Shown: piece by piece, positions 1-7,928 of the stretch
Position numbering within the stretch: the stretch's first letter is position 1
How the letters are laid out: each line of letters opens with the position of its first letter
Source: Kaistia terrae
GTDB lineage: Bacteria; Pseudomonadota; Alphaproteobacteria; Rhizobiales; Kaistiaceae
NCBI RefSeq assembly: GCF_026344005.1
Contig: NZ_JAPKNH010000002.1
Coordinates: 682,001 to 746,000 of the forward strand
Length of the DNA: 64,000 nucleotides
Reading direction: 5' to 3'
Notes under the pieces: model-generated
Told to the model about the DNA's origin: nothing
Seen by the model: the letters and a program-made list of their open reading frames with translations, nothing else
Database searches by the model: none
Made by a program: the position numbers and the translations under genes

Positions 1-1
1 G

Positions 2-355
2 GCGGCCGAACAGGACCAGGACCGCGTGCAGAACGAAGCCAAGACCTATGCCAACCGGATCATTCCCGGCGCGCGCGGTCAGGCCTCGCAGATCGAGGAA
101 GCCGCCAGCGCCTATCGCGACCAGATCGTCGCCGAAGCCAAGGGTCAGGCCGATCGTTTCGTGAAGGTCTACGAGTCCTACAAGGCGGCGCCCGCCGTGA
201 CGCGTGAGCGCCTTTATCTCGATACGCTTTCCGGTGTCTTCGCCGACATGGACAAGATCATCGTCGACGAAAAGGGAGGCGGAGTGGTGCCTTACATGCC
301 GTTGCCAGCATTGCAGGGCGCGCCGGCGGCCGCCAGGCAGGGAGGCACGCAGTGA
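2..355 (+). CDS. hflK: Protease modulator HflK, C-terminal part (5' end outside window)
   Basis: This is the last 117 residues of HflK, an SPFH-family inner-membrane protein that with HflC forms the large periplasmic HflKC assembly around the FtsH protease and modulates membrane-protein degradation. The visible part holds the alanine- and glutamine-rich coiled region typical of the HflK tail (QDRVQNEAKTYANRIIPGAR, then the RERLYLDTLSGVF stretch that precedes the C-terminus). The frame is open from base 2, so the start lies upstream. Its stop overlaps the GTG start of hflC by 4 bp, which together with the order hflK-hflC-DUF2065-degP indicates translational coupling in one operon. Confidence 0.93.
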   Translation, partial: AAEQDQDRVQNEAKTYANRIIPGARGQASQIEEAASAYRDQIVAEAKGQADRFVKVYESYKAAPAVTRERLYLDTLSGVFADMDKIIVDEKGGGVVPYMPLPALQGAPAAARQGGTQ

Positions 356-1371
356 TCAGCAAGATTTTCGGCGGGCTCGGCCTCGTCATCGTCATCATTC
401 TCGCCATCGTCGCCTATTCGGGCCTGTTCATCGTCAACCAGACCAACCAGGCGCTCGTCCTGCGCTTCGGTAATCCGGTTCGCGTCGCAACCGAGCCGGG
501 CATCTACGCCAAGATCCCGCTGATCGACAATGTCGTGATGCTGGACAAGCGTCTGCTCGATATCGAATCGCCGCCGATCGAAGTGATCGCCCGCGACCAG
601 AAGCGTCTCGTGATGGACGCGTTCGGCCGTTACAAGATCGTCGATCCGCTGCTGTTCTTCCAGGCAGCCGGCTCGGTCCAGGTCGCGGAATCGCGTCTGT
701 CCGTGATCCTGAACTCCGCCATTCGTGGCGCAGCCGGACAGATGGATTTTGCCAGCATCGTGCGGGAGGGCCGTGCGCCACTCATGGCCCAGATCACCGA
801 CCAGGTGAACCGTGAGGGCCGTGGCCTCGGCGTCGACGTCGTCGACGTTCGTATCCGTCGCGCCGATCTGCCGCCGGAGAACAGCCAGGCTGTCTACCAG
901 CGCATGCAGACGGAACGCCAGCGCGAAGCCACCGATATCCGCGCCCAGGGCGAGCAGGCGGCCAAGACCATCCGCGCGCAGGCCGACAGGCAGGCGACGG
1001 TCATCGTGGCCGAGGCCAACCAGCGGGCTGACGAGATCAAGGGTGATGGCGACGCCGAGACGAACCGCATCTTCGCGGCCGCCTTCGAGCAGGATCCGGA
1101 CTTCTTCTCGTTCTATCGCTCGATGCAGGCGTATCAGCAGGGCATGAAGGCGAACTCCACCCGTATGGTGATCTCGCCGACGTCGCCCTTCTTCCGCTAC
1201 CTGACCGATCCGAGCGGCAACGCTCTGCCGGTTCCGGAGCGCAATACGCCCGGCAAGCCGGCGCCTGTTGCAGAACCTGTCGCAGCCCCGGCATCGGCAG
1301 CGCCCGCTGCTCCGGCTGAAGCGACTCCGGTAGTTCCGGCTCCGGCTGAAGCGGCGCCTGCCGCGCCGTGA
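352..1371 (+). CDS. hflC: Protease modulator HflC
   Basis: HflC is the partner of HflK in the membrane complex that controls access of substrates to FtsH. The 339-residue protein starts with GTG overlapping the hflK stop. It has one N-terminal transmembrane segment (about residues 4-24), then an SPFH/band-7 domain (LVLRFGNPVR onward, to about residue 200) and the helical region with repeated EAxxIRAQGEQ-type motifs. The FFSFYRSMQAY motif near residue 260 is characteristic of HflC. Odd: the last 50 or so residues are an alanine/proline-rich tail that E. coli HflC lacks. It overlaps the next gene by 4 bp. Confidence 0.95.
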   Translation: MISKIFGGLGLVIVIILAIVAYSGLFIVNQTNQALVLRFGNPVRVATEPGIYAKIPLIDNVVMLDKRLLDIESPPIEVIARDQKRLVMDAFGRYKIVDPLLFFQAAGSVQVAESRLSVILNSAIRGAAGQMDFASIVREGRAPLMAQITDQVNREGRGLGVDVVDVRIRRADLPPENSQAVYQRMQTERQREATDIRAQGEQAAKTIRAQADRQATVIVAEANQRADEIKGDGDAETNRIFAAAFEQDPDFFSFYRSMQAYQQGMKANSTRMVISPTSPFFRYLTDPSGNALPVPERNTPGKPAPVAEPVAAPASAAPAAPAEATPVVPAPAEAAPAAP

Positions 1372-1553
1372 CCGATTTCGTCACCGCGCTAGGGTTGGTC
1401 CTCGTCATCGAGGGCGCGCTCTACGCGATGGCGCCGGCGGTTGCAAAAATCCTGATGCGGCAAGGAATTGCCGCATCAGACTCTCTGTTGCGGGGATGCG
1501 GCCTGGTTATGCTGGCCCTCGGCGTGGCCATTGTCTGGCTCGCGCGCAATTGA
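1368..1553 (+). CDS. DUF2065 family small membrane protein
   Basis: This 61-residue protein has two predicted membrane segments (residues about 5-25 and 42-59) and matches the DUF2065 (YjeT-like) family, whose function is unknown. The family commonly sits directly behind hflKC, as here. The GTG start overlaps the end of hflC by 4 bp, so it should be co-translated. Length and the LLRGCGLVMLALGVAIVW helix fit the family well. Confidence 0.85.
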   Translation: MTDFVTALGLVLVIEGALYAMAPAVAKILMRQGIAASDSLLRGCGLVMLALGVAIVWLARN

Positions 1554-1657
1554 CTCTCGGCGCGGATGCGCCGTGCGCTAAATGTATCAAAGTCGCCGAA
1601 ATGGTCGTGATCGAGCGTCGTGGCATGCTCGACGATGACGCCAGAGGAGAGATGCAG

Positions 1658-3148
1658 ATGGCCGCGGCCAGATTGAAATCCTATCGCTTGTGCCTCGCGG
1701 CCACGCTGGGCGCGTTCCTGACAGCCACAGCGCCGGCCATGATTGCGCCGGCCTGGTCTGCGCAGGGGCCCGATTCCATCGCGGATCTCGCCGAAGGGCT
1801 GGTCGATTCCGTCGTCAATATCTCGACGTCGCAGACGGTCGAGGGCGCGCGCGGAATTCCCGCGCCGCAGGCCCCCGAAGGCTCCCCCTTCCAGGAATTT
1901 TTCGACGAGTTCTTCAACAAGCAGAAGGACGGCGACACCAATGCGCCCCCGCGCAAGGTGCAGTCGCTCGGCTCGGGATTCGTCATTGATGCCTCGGGCA
2001 TCATCATCACCAACAACCACGTCATCGAGGGCGCCGACGAGATCATCGCCAACTTCAGCGATGGCTCGAAGCTGACCGCGACGCTGGTCGGCCGCGACGA
2101 GAAGACGGATATCGCCGTCCTGCAGGTAAAGCCGACAGCGGCCAAGCCGCTCAAGGCGCTGAAGTTCGGCGATTCGGAGAAGATGCGCGTCGGCGATTTC
2201 GTGATGGCGATCGGCAATCCGTTCGGCCTGGGCGGCACGGTCACTACCGGTATCGTCTCGGCGCGCAACCGCGACATCAATTCCGGTCCGTACGATAATT
2301 TCATCCAGACGGACGCCGCCATCAATCGCGGCAATTCCGGCGGCCCGCTGTTCAACCAGTTGGGCGAGATCATCGGCATCAACACGGCGATCATTTCGCC
2401 GTCTGGCGGCTCGATCGGCATCGGCTTTGCCATTCCCTCGGATGCGGCGGTGCATGTCGTCGACCAGATCCGCCAATATGGCGAGACCCGTCGCGGCTGG
2501 CTCGGCGTCCGCATCCAGCAGGTGACGGACGAGATCGCCGAGAGCCTCGGCATGGGCGCTGCCCGCGGCGCGCTGGTGGCCGGCGTGACCGAAAAGGGGC
2601 CGGCTGCCGAAGCGGGTATCGAGCCGGGCGACGTCGTCATCTCCTTCGATGGCAAGCCGATCCGCGAGATGCGCGACTTGCCGCGCCAGGTCGCGGATTC
2701 CGATATCGACAAGGTTGTCGATGTCGTCGTGATCCGGAAGGGCAAGGAAACGACGCTCAAGGTCAAGGTCGGTCGCCTGACCGAAGCGGCCGAGAAATCG
2801 GAAGAAAAGCAGAGTTCTGCTCCGGTCGAGCCGCCCAAGCCGGCGGTGACCGAGTTGCTCGGCCTTACCTTCTCCGAGCTGACGCCGGAACTGCGCAAGC
2901 AGTTTTCCATCGCGCCGGAAGTGAAGGGCGTCGTTGTGACGGCTGTCAGTGCGGGAAGTTCGGCCGGCGAGAAGGGCATCGCGATTGGCGAAGTCATCGT
3001 CGAGGTGTCGCAGGAACCCGTTTCGCTGCCTGCCGATATCGCCACGCGCATTGACGCGCTGAAGAAGGATGGTCGCCGGTCGGCGCTGTTCCTGATCGCC
3101 AACACAGCCGGCGAACTGCGCTTCGTGCCGTTGAAGCTGGACGAGTAG
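1658..3148 (+). CDS. DegP/HtrA-type periplasmic serine endoprotease (Do family)
   Basis: This is a 496-residue periplasmic protease that degrades or refolds damaged envelope proteins. An N-terminal signal segment (LAATLGAFLTATAPAMIAPA) is followed by a trypsin-like domain with the full triad, numbered from this start: His121 (NNHVIEG), Asp151 (EKTDIAVLQ) and Ser227 (GNSGGPLF). Two PDZ domains follow (about residues 280-370 and 400-490), the usual Do-family layout. I chose ATG 1658 because AGAGGAGA lies about 7 bases upstream; ATG 1652 is also possible, and the reading frame is open from 1496. It lies behind hflKC-DUF2065, with a gap of about 100 bp, so it may have its own promoter. Confidence 0.93.
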   Translation: MAAARLKSYRLCLAATLGAFLTATAPAMIAPAWSAQGPDSIADLAEGLVDSVVNISTSQTVEGARGIPAPQAPEGSPFQEFFDEFFNKQKDGDTNAPPRKVQSLGSGFVIDASGIIITNNHVIEGADEIIANFSDGSKLTATLVGRDEKTDIAVLQVKPTAAKPLKALKFGDSEKMRVGDFVMAIGNPFGLGGTVTTGIVSARNRDINSGPYDNFIQTDAAINRGNSGGPLFNQLGEIIGINTAIISPSGGSIGIGFAIPSDAAVHVVDQIRQYGETRRGWLGVRIQQVTDEIAESLGMGAARGALVAGVTEKGPAAEAGIEPGDVVISFDGKPIREMRDLPRQVADSDIDKVVDVVVIRKGKETTLKVKVGRLTEAAEKSEEKQSSAPVEPPKPAVTELLGLTFSELTPELRKQFSIAPEVKGVVVTAVSAGSSAGEKGIAIGEVIVEVSQEPVSLPADIATRIDALKKDGRRSALFLIANTAGELRFVPLKLDE

Positions 3149-3190
3149 GGGGCTTTCGGGCCCTCGCCGATTTCGACCGCGACCAGCGCA

Positions 3191-3342
3191 AGCAAGCCAG
3201 ACCCTCACCCAACCCTCTCCCGCAAGCGGGCGAGGGCTTTTAGGGCGCGTCCGGTTCGTCCATCGCGTGTGGCTGATGGGGACGGGGTGCGGCGAGCTCC
3301 CTCTACCGCTTGCGGGAGAGGGTTGGGGTGAGGGGCTTTCTT
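3191..3342. repeat. Palindromic dispersed repeat, family A copy 1
   Basis: Two inverted arms flank a unique centre. The left arm carries CCCTCACCCAACCCTCTCCC and then GCAAGCGGGCGAGGG; the right arm carries CCGCTTGCGGGAGAGGG and then TTGGGGTGAGGGGCTT. Related copies lie near 18.8, 29.5-29.8 and 47.8 kb. It fills the gap between the convergent degP and GNAT genes, where its hairpins could also act as transcription terminators. Confidence 0.85.
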
Positions 3343-3348
3343 GAAAGC

Positions 3349-3900
3349 CTATCGCCGCTCAAAATTCTCGCGCGAAATCCGATAAAGCACGTGCGGGCGC
3401 AGCGGGTTCCCCTCCGCGACGTTCGGATGGTCGAAGTCATCGGCCGCGTCGCGCGCCATGCCGAGACGCTGCATCAAGGCGGCCGAGCGGAGGTTGAGCT
3501 TGGCCGTGAAGGCGACAATTTCCGGAAAATCATGCTCGGCGAAGGCGCTGGCGATCACGGCTTCCGCCGCCTCGCGCGCATAGCCGAGGCTCCAGAACGG
3601 TCGGGCGAGACGCCAGCCTATCTCCACCGATGGTGCGAAATGCGCCTCCGGGAATACATCGAACAAGCCGGTCAGGCCGACAAACGCGCCGGTGGCGCGC
3701 TCTTCCAGCGCGTAATTGCCATAGCCGCGTGCGTCCCAATGCGCCTCGATGCGATCGATGAAGGCGTTCGCCTGATCCGGGGTGAGAAGCGCGGGAAAAA
3801 ACTCCATGACGGCCGGATCGGCGCTCATCGCGGCGAACGGCGCGCGATCCGCGTCGTTCCAGCGTCGAAGGCGGAGCCGGGCCGTCTGGATTGGCTTCAT
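3349..3900 (-). CDS. GNAT family N-acetyltransferase (RimJ/RimL type)
   Basis: This 183-residue protein has the RimJ/RimL-type N-terminus (TARLRLRRWNDADRAPFAAM), the acetyl-CoA binding region (EIGWRLARPFWSLGYAREAA, residues about 85-110) and the NLRSAALMQRLGM motif near the C-terminus. Members acetylate the N-terminal amine of ribosomal proteins, or small amines or antibiotics; the substrate here cannot be told from sequence. Its ATG overlaps the stop of serB by 4 bp (ATGA), so it is the second gene of a serB operon. Confidence 0.88.
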   Translation of the reverse strand: MKPIQTARLRLRRWNDADRAPFAAMSADPAVMEFFPALLTPDQANAFIDRIEAHWDARGYGNYALEERATGAFVGLTGLFDVFPEAHFAPSVEIGWRLARPFWSLGYAREAAEAVIASAFAEHDFPEIVAFTAKLNLRSAALMQRLGMARDAADDFDHPNVAEGNPLRPHVLYRISRENFERR

Positions 3901-4808
3901 CGGACGAATTCGCTCTTCCGGTAGCCCTGTGCGTAGAGCAGGGCGGTCAAATCGTTGTGGTCGATGCGGGCGGCCGCCTCGGCGGCGACCTTGGGCTTGG
4001 CATGGTAGGCGACGCCGAGACCGGCCGCGCGGATCATGGAGAGATCGTTGGCGCCGTCGCCGACGGCCAGCGTCTCATGCTTCGAAAGCGAGAAGCGGCG
4101 CGCCAGGTCCATCAGCGCCGACAACTTGGCTTCCTGGCCAAGGATCGGTTCCTCGACCGTGCCGGTCAACGCGCCGTCTTCGTGGTTCAAGATGTTGGCG
4201 CGATTCTCGTCGAAGCCGATCATCGCCGCGACAGGGCCGGTGAACAGCGTGAAGCCGCCCGAAACGAGGGCGGCATAAGCGCCGGCCGCCTTCATGGTCC
4301 GCACCAGTTCCGGTCCGCCCGGCATCAGCTTGATGCGCTCGGCCAGGACGGTGTCGACGACGGAAAGGGGAAGGCCCTTCAGCAGGCCGACGCGCTCGCG
4401 CAATGCCGGCTCGAAAGCGATCTCGCCGCGCATGGCGCGTTCGGTGATCGCCGCGACATAGGGCTTGAGGCCAGCCATATCGGCCAGTTCGTCGATGCAT
4501 TCCTGGCCGATCATGGTCGAATCCATGTCGGCGATCAGCAGCTTCTTGCGGCGGCCAACGATCGGCTGCGCCACCACATCGACCGGGCGGCCGTCGATCA
4601 TTTCGAGCAGGCTGTCGCGGATCGTGCCAAGGCCGTTTTCGCCGTCGGGGAGGGGGATGTCGCAGGCTTCGCCATCGGCGAGCCAATCCGGACGGCCGGC
4701 GCCCGGCAGGTTGACGGCTTCATCCACAACCTCGGAAAGCGATGCCGCATGTTCGGGCCGTGCTATGAACGTGGCGACATATTCGAACGGAGCGGTATCG
4801 GACGGCAT
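3897..4808 (-). CDS. serB: Phosphoserine phosphatase SerB
   Basis: SerB catalyses the last step of serine synthesis, phosphoserine to serine plus phosphate. The 303-residue protein has a regulatory N-terminal part (YVATFIARPEH...) and a HAD domain with motif I DMDSTMI (nucleophile and acid/base aspartates), motif II VSGGFT, and motif IV GDGANDLSM. The chosen ATG (4806-4808) overlaps the miaA start codon on the other strand: the two start codons share two bases. The frame is open to 4925, but the extra residues look non-coding and are absent from the family. The downstream GNAT gene overlaps its stop by 4 bp. Confidence 0.95.
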   Translation of the reverse strand: MPSDTAPFEYVATFIARPEHAASLSEVVDEAVNLPGAGRPDWLADGEACDIPLPDGENGLGTIRDSLLEMIDGRPVDVVAQPIVGRRKKLLIADMDSTMIGQECIDELADMAGLKPYVAAITERAMRGEIAFEPALRERVGLLKGLPLSVVDTVLAERIKLMPGGPELVRTMKAAGAYAALVSGGFTLFTGPVAAMIGFDENRANILNHEDGALTGTVEEPILGQEAKLSALMDLARRFSLSKHETLAVGDGANDLSMIRAAGLGVAYHAKPKVAAEAAARIDHNDLTALLYAQGYRKSEFVR

Positions 4809-5742
4809 GGGGAACCTGAATTTTGCGACGAGGAAACCTGCTGTCCTGATAGCCGGGCCGACCGCGAGCGGCAAGTCGGCCCTGGCGATCGAACTGGCGC
4901 GGCAACATAACGGCGTCATTATCAATGCCGATTCGATGCAGGTCTATCGCGAGCTGCGCATCCTCTCGGCTCGTCCCGACGCGGAGGAGGAGGCGCAGGC
5001 GCCGCACCGGCTTTACGGCCATGTTGGTGCGGAAGAGCGCTATTCGGTGGCGCGCTGGCGCGAGGACGCCAAGGCGGCGCTCGAAGCCGCATGGCGGGAC
5101 GAGCAACTGCCGATCGTCGTCGGCGGCACCGGCCTCTATTTCAAGGCGCTGACGGAAGGGCTTTCCAGCATTCCGCCGATCCCGGCCGAGCTGCGCGCCG
5201 CCGTCGAAGCGCGCGCCGATGCCGAGGGCGTGCCCTCGCTCCATGCCGCGTTAAAACAGCTCGATCCCGAAAGCGCTGCCCGGCTTGCGCCGCTTGACCG
5301 GACCCGCGTGGTTCGCGCGCTGGAGGTGGTCGAGGCGACCGGCCGCACCATCGGGGATTGGCAGCAGGAGACGGGCGCACCGCCGCTGGTCGAGGCAGAT
5401 GCAGTCCGCCGCATCGTGCTCGAACCGGAGCGGGCGGTGCTCTATGAGCGGATCGGCCGTCGTTTCGACGTCATGGTCGAGCGCGGCGGCATGGCCGAAG
5501 CCGAGGCGCTGATCGCGCTCGGGCTCAATCCGGCCTTGCCGGCGATGAAGGCGATCGGCATTCGCGAGTTCGGCGCGCACCTCGCCGGCGAACTCGCGCT
5601 CGACGAGGCGATCGAGCGGGCCAAGATGGAGACGCGCCGCTATGCCAAGCGGCAGGGCACCTGGTTCCGCAACCAGATGGCGGATTGGGAGCGCCTCGCA
5701 CCCGGCGCGACGCTCCCCGAGATCAACTGGCGATCTGCATGA
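4807..5742 (+). CDS. miaA: tRNA dimethylallyltransferase MiaA
   Basis: MiaA transfers a dimethylallyl group to N6 of A37 in tRNAs reading UNN codons. The 311-residue protein shows the P-loop IAGPTASGKSALA (residues about 15-27), the NADSMQVYRELRI motif, the VVGGTGLYFKAL motif and the KAIGIREF and RYAKRQGTWFRNQ motifs, all diagnostic of the family. I chose ATG 4807 because the P-loop follows at the usual distance; it leaves no 5' leader clear of serB, since serB starts at 4808 on the other strand. The 3' end overlaps the convergent alcohol dehydrogenase gene by 20 bp. Confidence 0.95.
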   Translation: MGNLNFATRKPAVLIAGPTASGKSALAIELARQHNGVIINADSMQVYRELRILSARPDAEEEAQAPHRLYGHVGAEERYSVARWREDAKAALEAAWRDEQLPIVVGGTGLYFKALTEGLSSIPPIPAELRAAVEARADAEGVPSLHAALKQLDPESAARLAPLDRTRVVRALEVVEATGRTIGDWQQETGAPPLVEADAVRRIVLEPERAVLYERIGRRFDVMVERGGMAEAEALIALGLNPALPAMKAIGIREFGAHLAGELALDEAIERAKMETRRYAKRQGTWFRNQMADWERLAPGATLPEINWRSA

Positions 5743-6751
5743 CGACGCGGCCGTCGATCTTGCCGGCTTTCATCTCGTCGAAGATGGCGTTGATGTTGTC
5801 GAGCTTGTCCCAGCTGTAATGCGGGGTGACGAGACCCTCGGCGGCGAATTCGAGTGATTCCGCCAGGTCCTGCCGCGTGCCGACGATCGAGCCGCGCACG
5901 GTGATGCGGTTCAACACGACGTCGAAGATCGGCATCGGGAACTCGCCCGGCGGCAGGCCGACCAGCGCCAGCGTGCCACGTCGGCGCACCATGCCGAGCG
6001 CCTGCGCGAAAGCGGGGCGCGAGACGGCGGTGACGAGCACGCCATGCGCGCCGCCATCGGTCGCCTTGCGGATCGCGGCGGTAGGATCGCCTTCCGAGGC
6101 ATTGACGGTGACCTCGGCGCCGAGCTCGCGGGCCAGCTTCAGCTTATCCTCGCTGATGTCGACGGCGGCGACATGCAGGCCCATCGCCTTGGCATATTGC
6201 ACGGCCATGTGGCCGAGGCCGCCGATACCCGAGATCACCACCCACTGGCCGGGCTTCGCCTCGGTCTCCTTCAGGCCCTTGTAGACGGTGACGCCGGCGC
6301 ACATGACCGGCGCCGCCGCGCCGAAATCGAGCTTCTTCGGGATGTGGCCGATATAATTGGGGTCGGCCAGAACATAGTCGGCATAGCCGCCATTGACGGA
6401 ATAGCCGGTGTTCTGCTGCTCGTTGCAAAGCGTCTCCCAGCCGAAGAAGCAATGCTCGCAATGACCGCACGCGGTGTAGAGCCACGGCACGCCGACGCGG
6501 TCGCCTTCCTTGACGCCCTTGACGTCGCGGCCGACGGCGGTGACGAAACCGGAGCCCTCATGGCCGGGGATGAAGGGCGGCTTCGGCTTCACCGGCCAGT
6601 CGCCATTGGCGGCGTGGAGATCGGTGTGGCAGACCCCGCACGCCTCGACTTTGACGAGGATGCGGTCATGCCGCATCTCGGGAACCGGAACATCCTCGAT
6701 AACAAGCGGCTGGCCGAACTGCCGGACTACGGCGGCCTTCATCGTCTTCAT
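5723..6751 (-). CDS. Zinc-dependent alcohol dehydrogenase (AdhP/AdhA type)
   Basis: A 342-residue medium-chain NAD-dependent alcohol dehydrogenase. Catalytic zinc ligands are visible in ACGVCHTDLHAANGDW and PGHEGSG; the structural zinc site has the CGHCEHCFFGWETLC cysteine set; the nucleotide fold has GIGGLGHMAVQYAKA. The sequence is of the bacterial ethanol-active AdhP kind, interconverting primary alcohols and aldehydes. ATG 6751 has an excellent ribosome site (AGGAGGT, 5 bases upstream), so the longer frame to 6850 is rejected. It is convergent with miaA with a 20-bp overlap. Confidence 0.93.
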   Translation of the reverse strand: MKTMKAAVVRQFGQPLVIEDVPVPEMRHDRILVKVEACGVCHTDLHAANGDWPVKPKPPFIPGHEGSGFVTAVGRDVKGVKEGDRVGVPWLYTACGHCEHCFFGWETLCNEQQNTGYSVNGGYADYVLADPNYIGHIPKKLDFGAAAPVMCAGVTVYKGLKETEAKPGQWVVISGIGGLGHMAVQYAKAMGLHVAAVDISEDKLKLARELGAEVTVNASEGDPTAAIRKATDGGAHGVLVTAVSRPAFAQALGMVRRRGTLALVGLPPGEFPMPIFDVVLNRITVRGSIVGTRQDLAESLEFAAEGLVTPHYSWDKLDNINAIFDEMKAGKIDGRVVMQIAS

Positions 6752-6938
6752 CACGACCTCCTGTGAGGGGCTTGTCGATATGTCATCCTGACGGCTTTTG
6801 TCCGGTCGAGCAAACCGCGCTTGCCCGGTGAAAGCCATGACTTCGATCAAATCGCGTCACGTTTGCATGCCATTGACGCCGTCCGTCGCGCGGGCTTTGC
6901 TGGTGATCAGCCCATGTCTCGCAAGGAGTGACGACATC

Positions 6939-7778
6939 ATGCGCCTGTCCGCCTCGCTCGCCCTCGTCGCCGCCCTTTCGTTACCCTTGCCCGCGTTCGC
7001 CGGGGAGAGCGTCGTGACGCTCGATGGCGGCGTCGCCGGCACGCTCAACCTGCCGGATGGCGCCACCAGCGCACCGGCCGTGCTCATGCTGCACGGCTTC
7101 GGCTCGTCGCGTGACGAAGTGGGCGGCCTTTATGCGCGGGAAGCGGCGGCGCTGGCCAAGGAAGGAATCGCGTCGCTCAGGATCGATTTTCGCGGTTTCG
7201 GCAAGAGCGACGGCGACACGGGCGCAACGACAATCGACGGCCAGCTCGAAGATGCCAAGGTAGCGGCGGCGTTCCTCGCCAAGCAGAAGGGCGTCGATCC
7301 GAAGCGCCTCGGCATTCTGGGCTTCTCGCTCGGCGGCGGGGTCGCCACGCTGGCGGCGGCGGGCGAAGGCGCGCCGTTCAAGTCGCTCGTCACCTGGTCC
7401 TCGGTCGGCGATTTCGCCAAGGACCTGAAAGGCTCGATCGGCGCAAAGGCCGTCGCCACGGCCGAGACGGAAGGCGTTGTCGGGCTCGATCTCGGCTGGC
7501 GCACCATCGTGCTGAAGAAGGGCTTCTTCGACAGCCTCGACGCGCACAAGATCGACACCGCTATCGCCGCCTATCCAGGTGCGTATCTCGCGATCGCCGG
7601 CTCGAAGGACTTTTCCGCCGCCTATCCCGAAGGCTTTGCCAAGCTTGCCAAGGGCTCGCCCAAGGAGGTCTGGATCGTGCCGGAAGGCGACCACATCTTC
7701 GGCACGCTCGGCGATGACCAGACCATGGCCGACAGCGTCGTCGCCAGGACGTCGGCCTGGTTCAAATCGACTCTCTGA
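6939..7778 (+). CDS. Exported alpha/beta hydrolase
   Basis: A 279-residue alpha/beta-hydrolase with a signal peptide (MRLSASLALVAALSLPLPAF, cleavage after AFA). The core shows the oxyanion motif LMLHGFGSSRDE, nucleophile elbow GFSLGGG, and a C-terminal histidine in EGDHIFGTL. It resembles prolyl-oligopeptidase-like or dienelactone-hydrolase-like esterases acting in the periplasm; the substrate is not evident. Start ATG 6939 has AAGGAG about 10 bases upstream; the longer open frame from 6798 is not needed. It is divergent from the alcohol dehydrogenase and followed after 150 bp by opgD. Confidence 0.85.
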   Translation: MRLSASLALVAALSLPLPAFAGESVVTLDGGVAGTLNLPDGATSAPAVLMLHGFGSSRDEVGGLYAREAAALAKEGIASLRIDFRGFGKSDGDTGATTIDGQLEDAKVAAAFLAKQKGVDPKRLGILGFSLGGGVATLAAAGEGAPFKSLVTWSSVGDFAKDLKGSIGAKAVATAETEGVVGLDLGWRTIVLKKGFFDSLDAHKIDTAIAAYPGAYLAIAGSKDFSAAYPEGFAKLAKGSPKEVWIVPEGDHIFGTLGDDQTMADSVVARTSAWFKSTL

Positions 7779-7928
7779 GTCGGCCCACCTGATTCCGCCT
7801 GAATCTGCTGAAACAATTGTGATCTGGCGTCGGATCGCTGCGCAACGCTACGGAAGCGTGCTATCCGACTGACGTCTGCGGTGCTCTTGCAGGAGCGCGC
7901 CGTATTCTTTTTTCTAATGAGAGCGGAC

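Noticed and set aside
1421-3208. 595-codon minus-strand ORF opposite the DegP-type gene
   Set aside because: Shadow of the protease gene; composition is that of an out-of-frame GC-rich translation.
3310-3924. 204-codon plus-strand ORF opposite the GNAT gene
   Set aside because: It begins in the family A repeat and runs antisense to a recognisable acetyltransferase.
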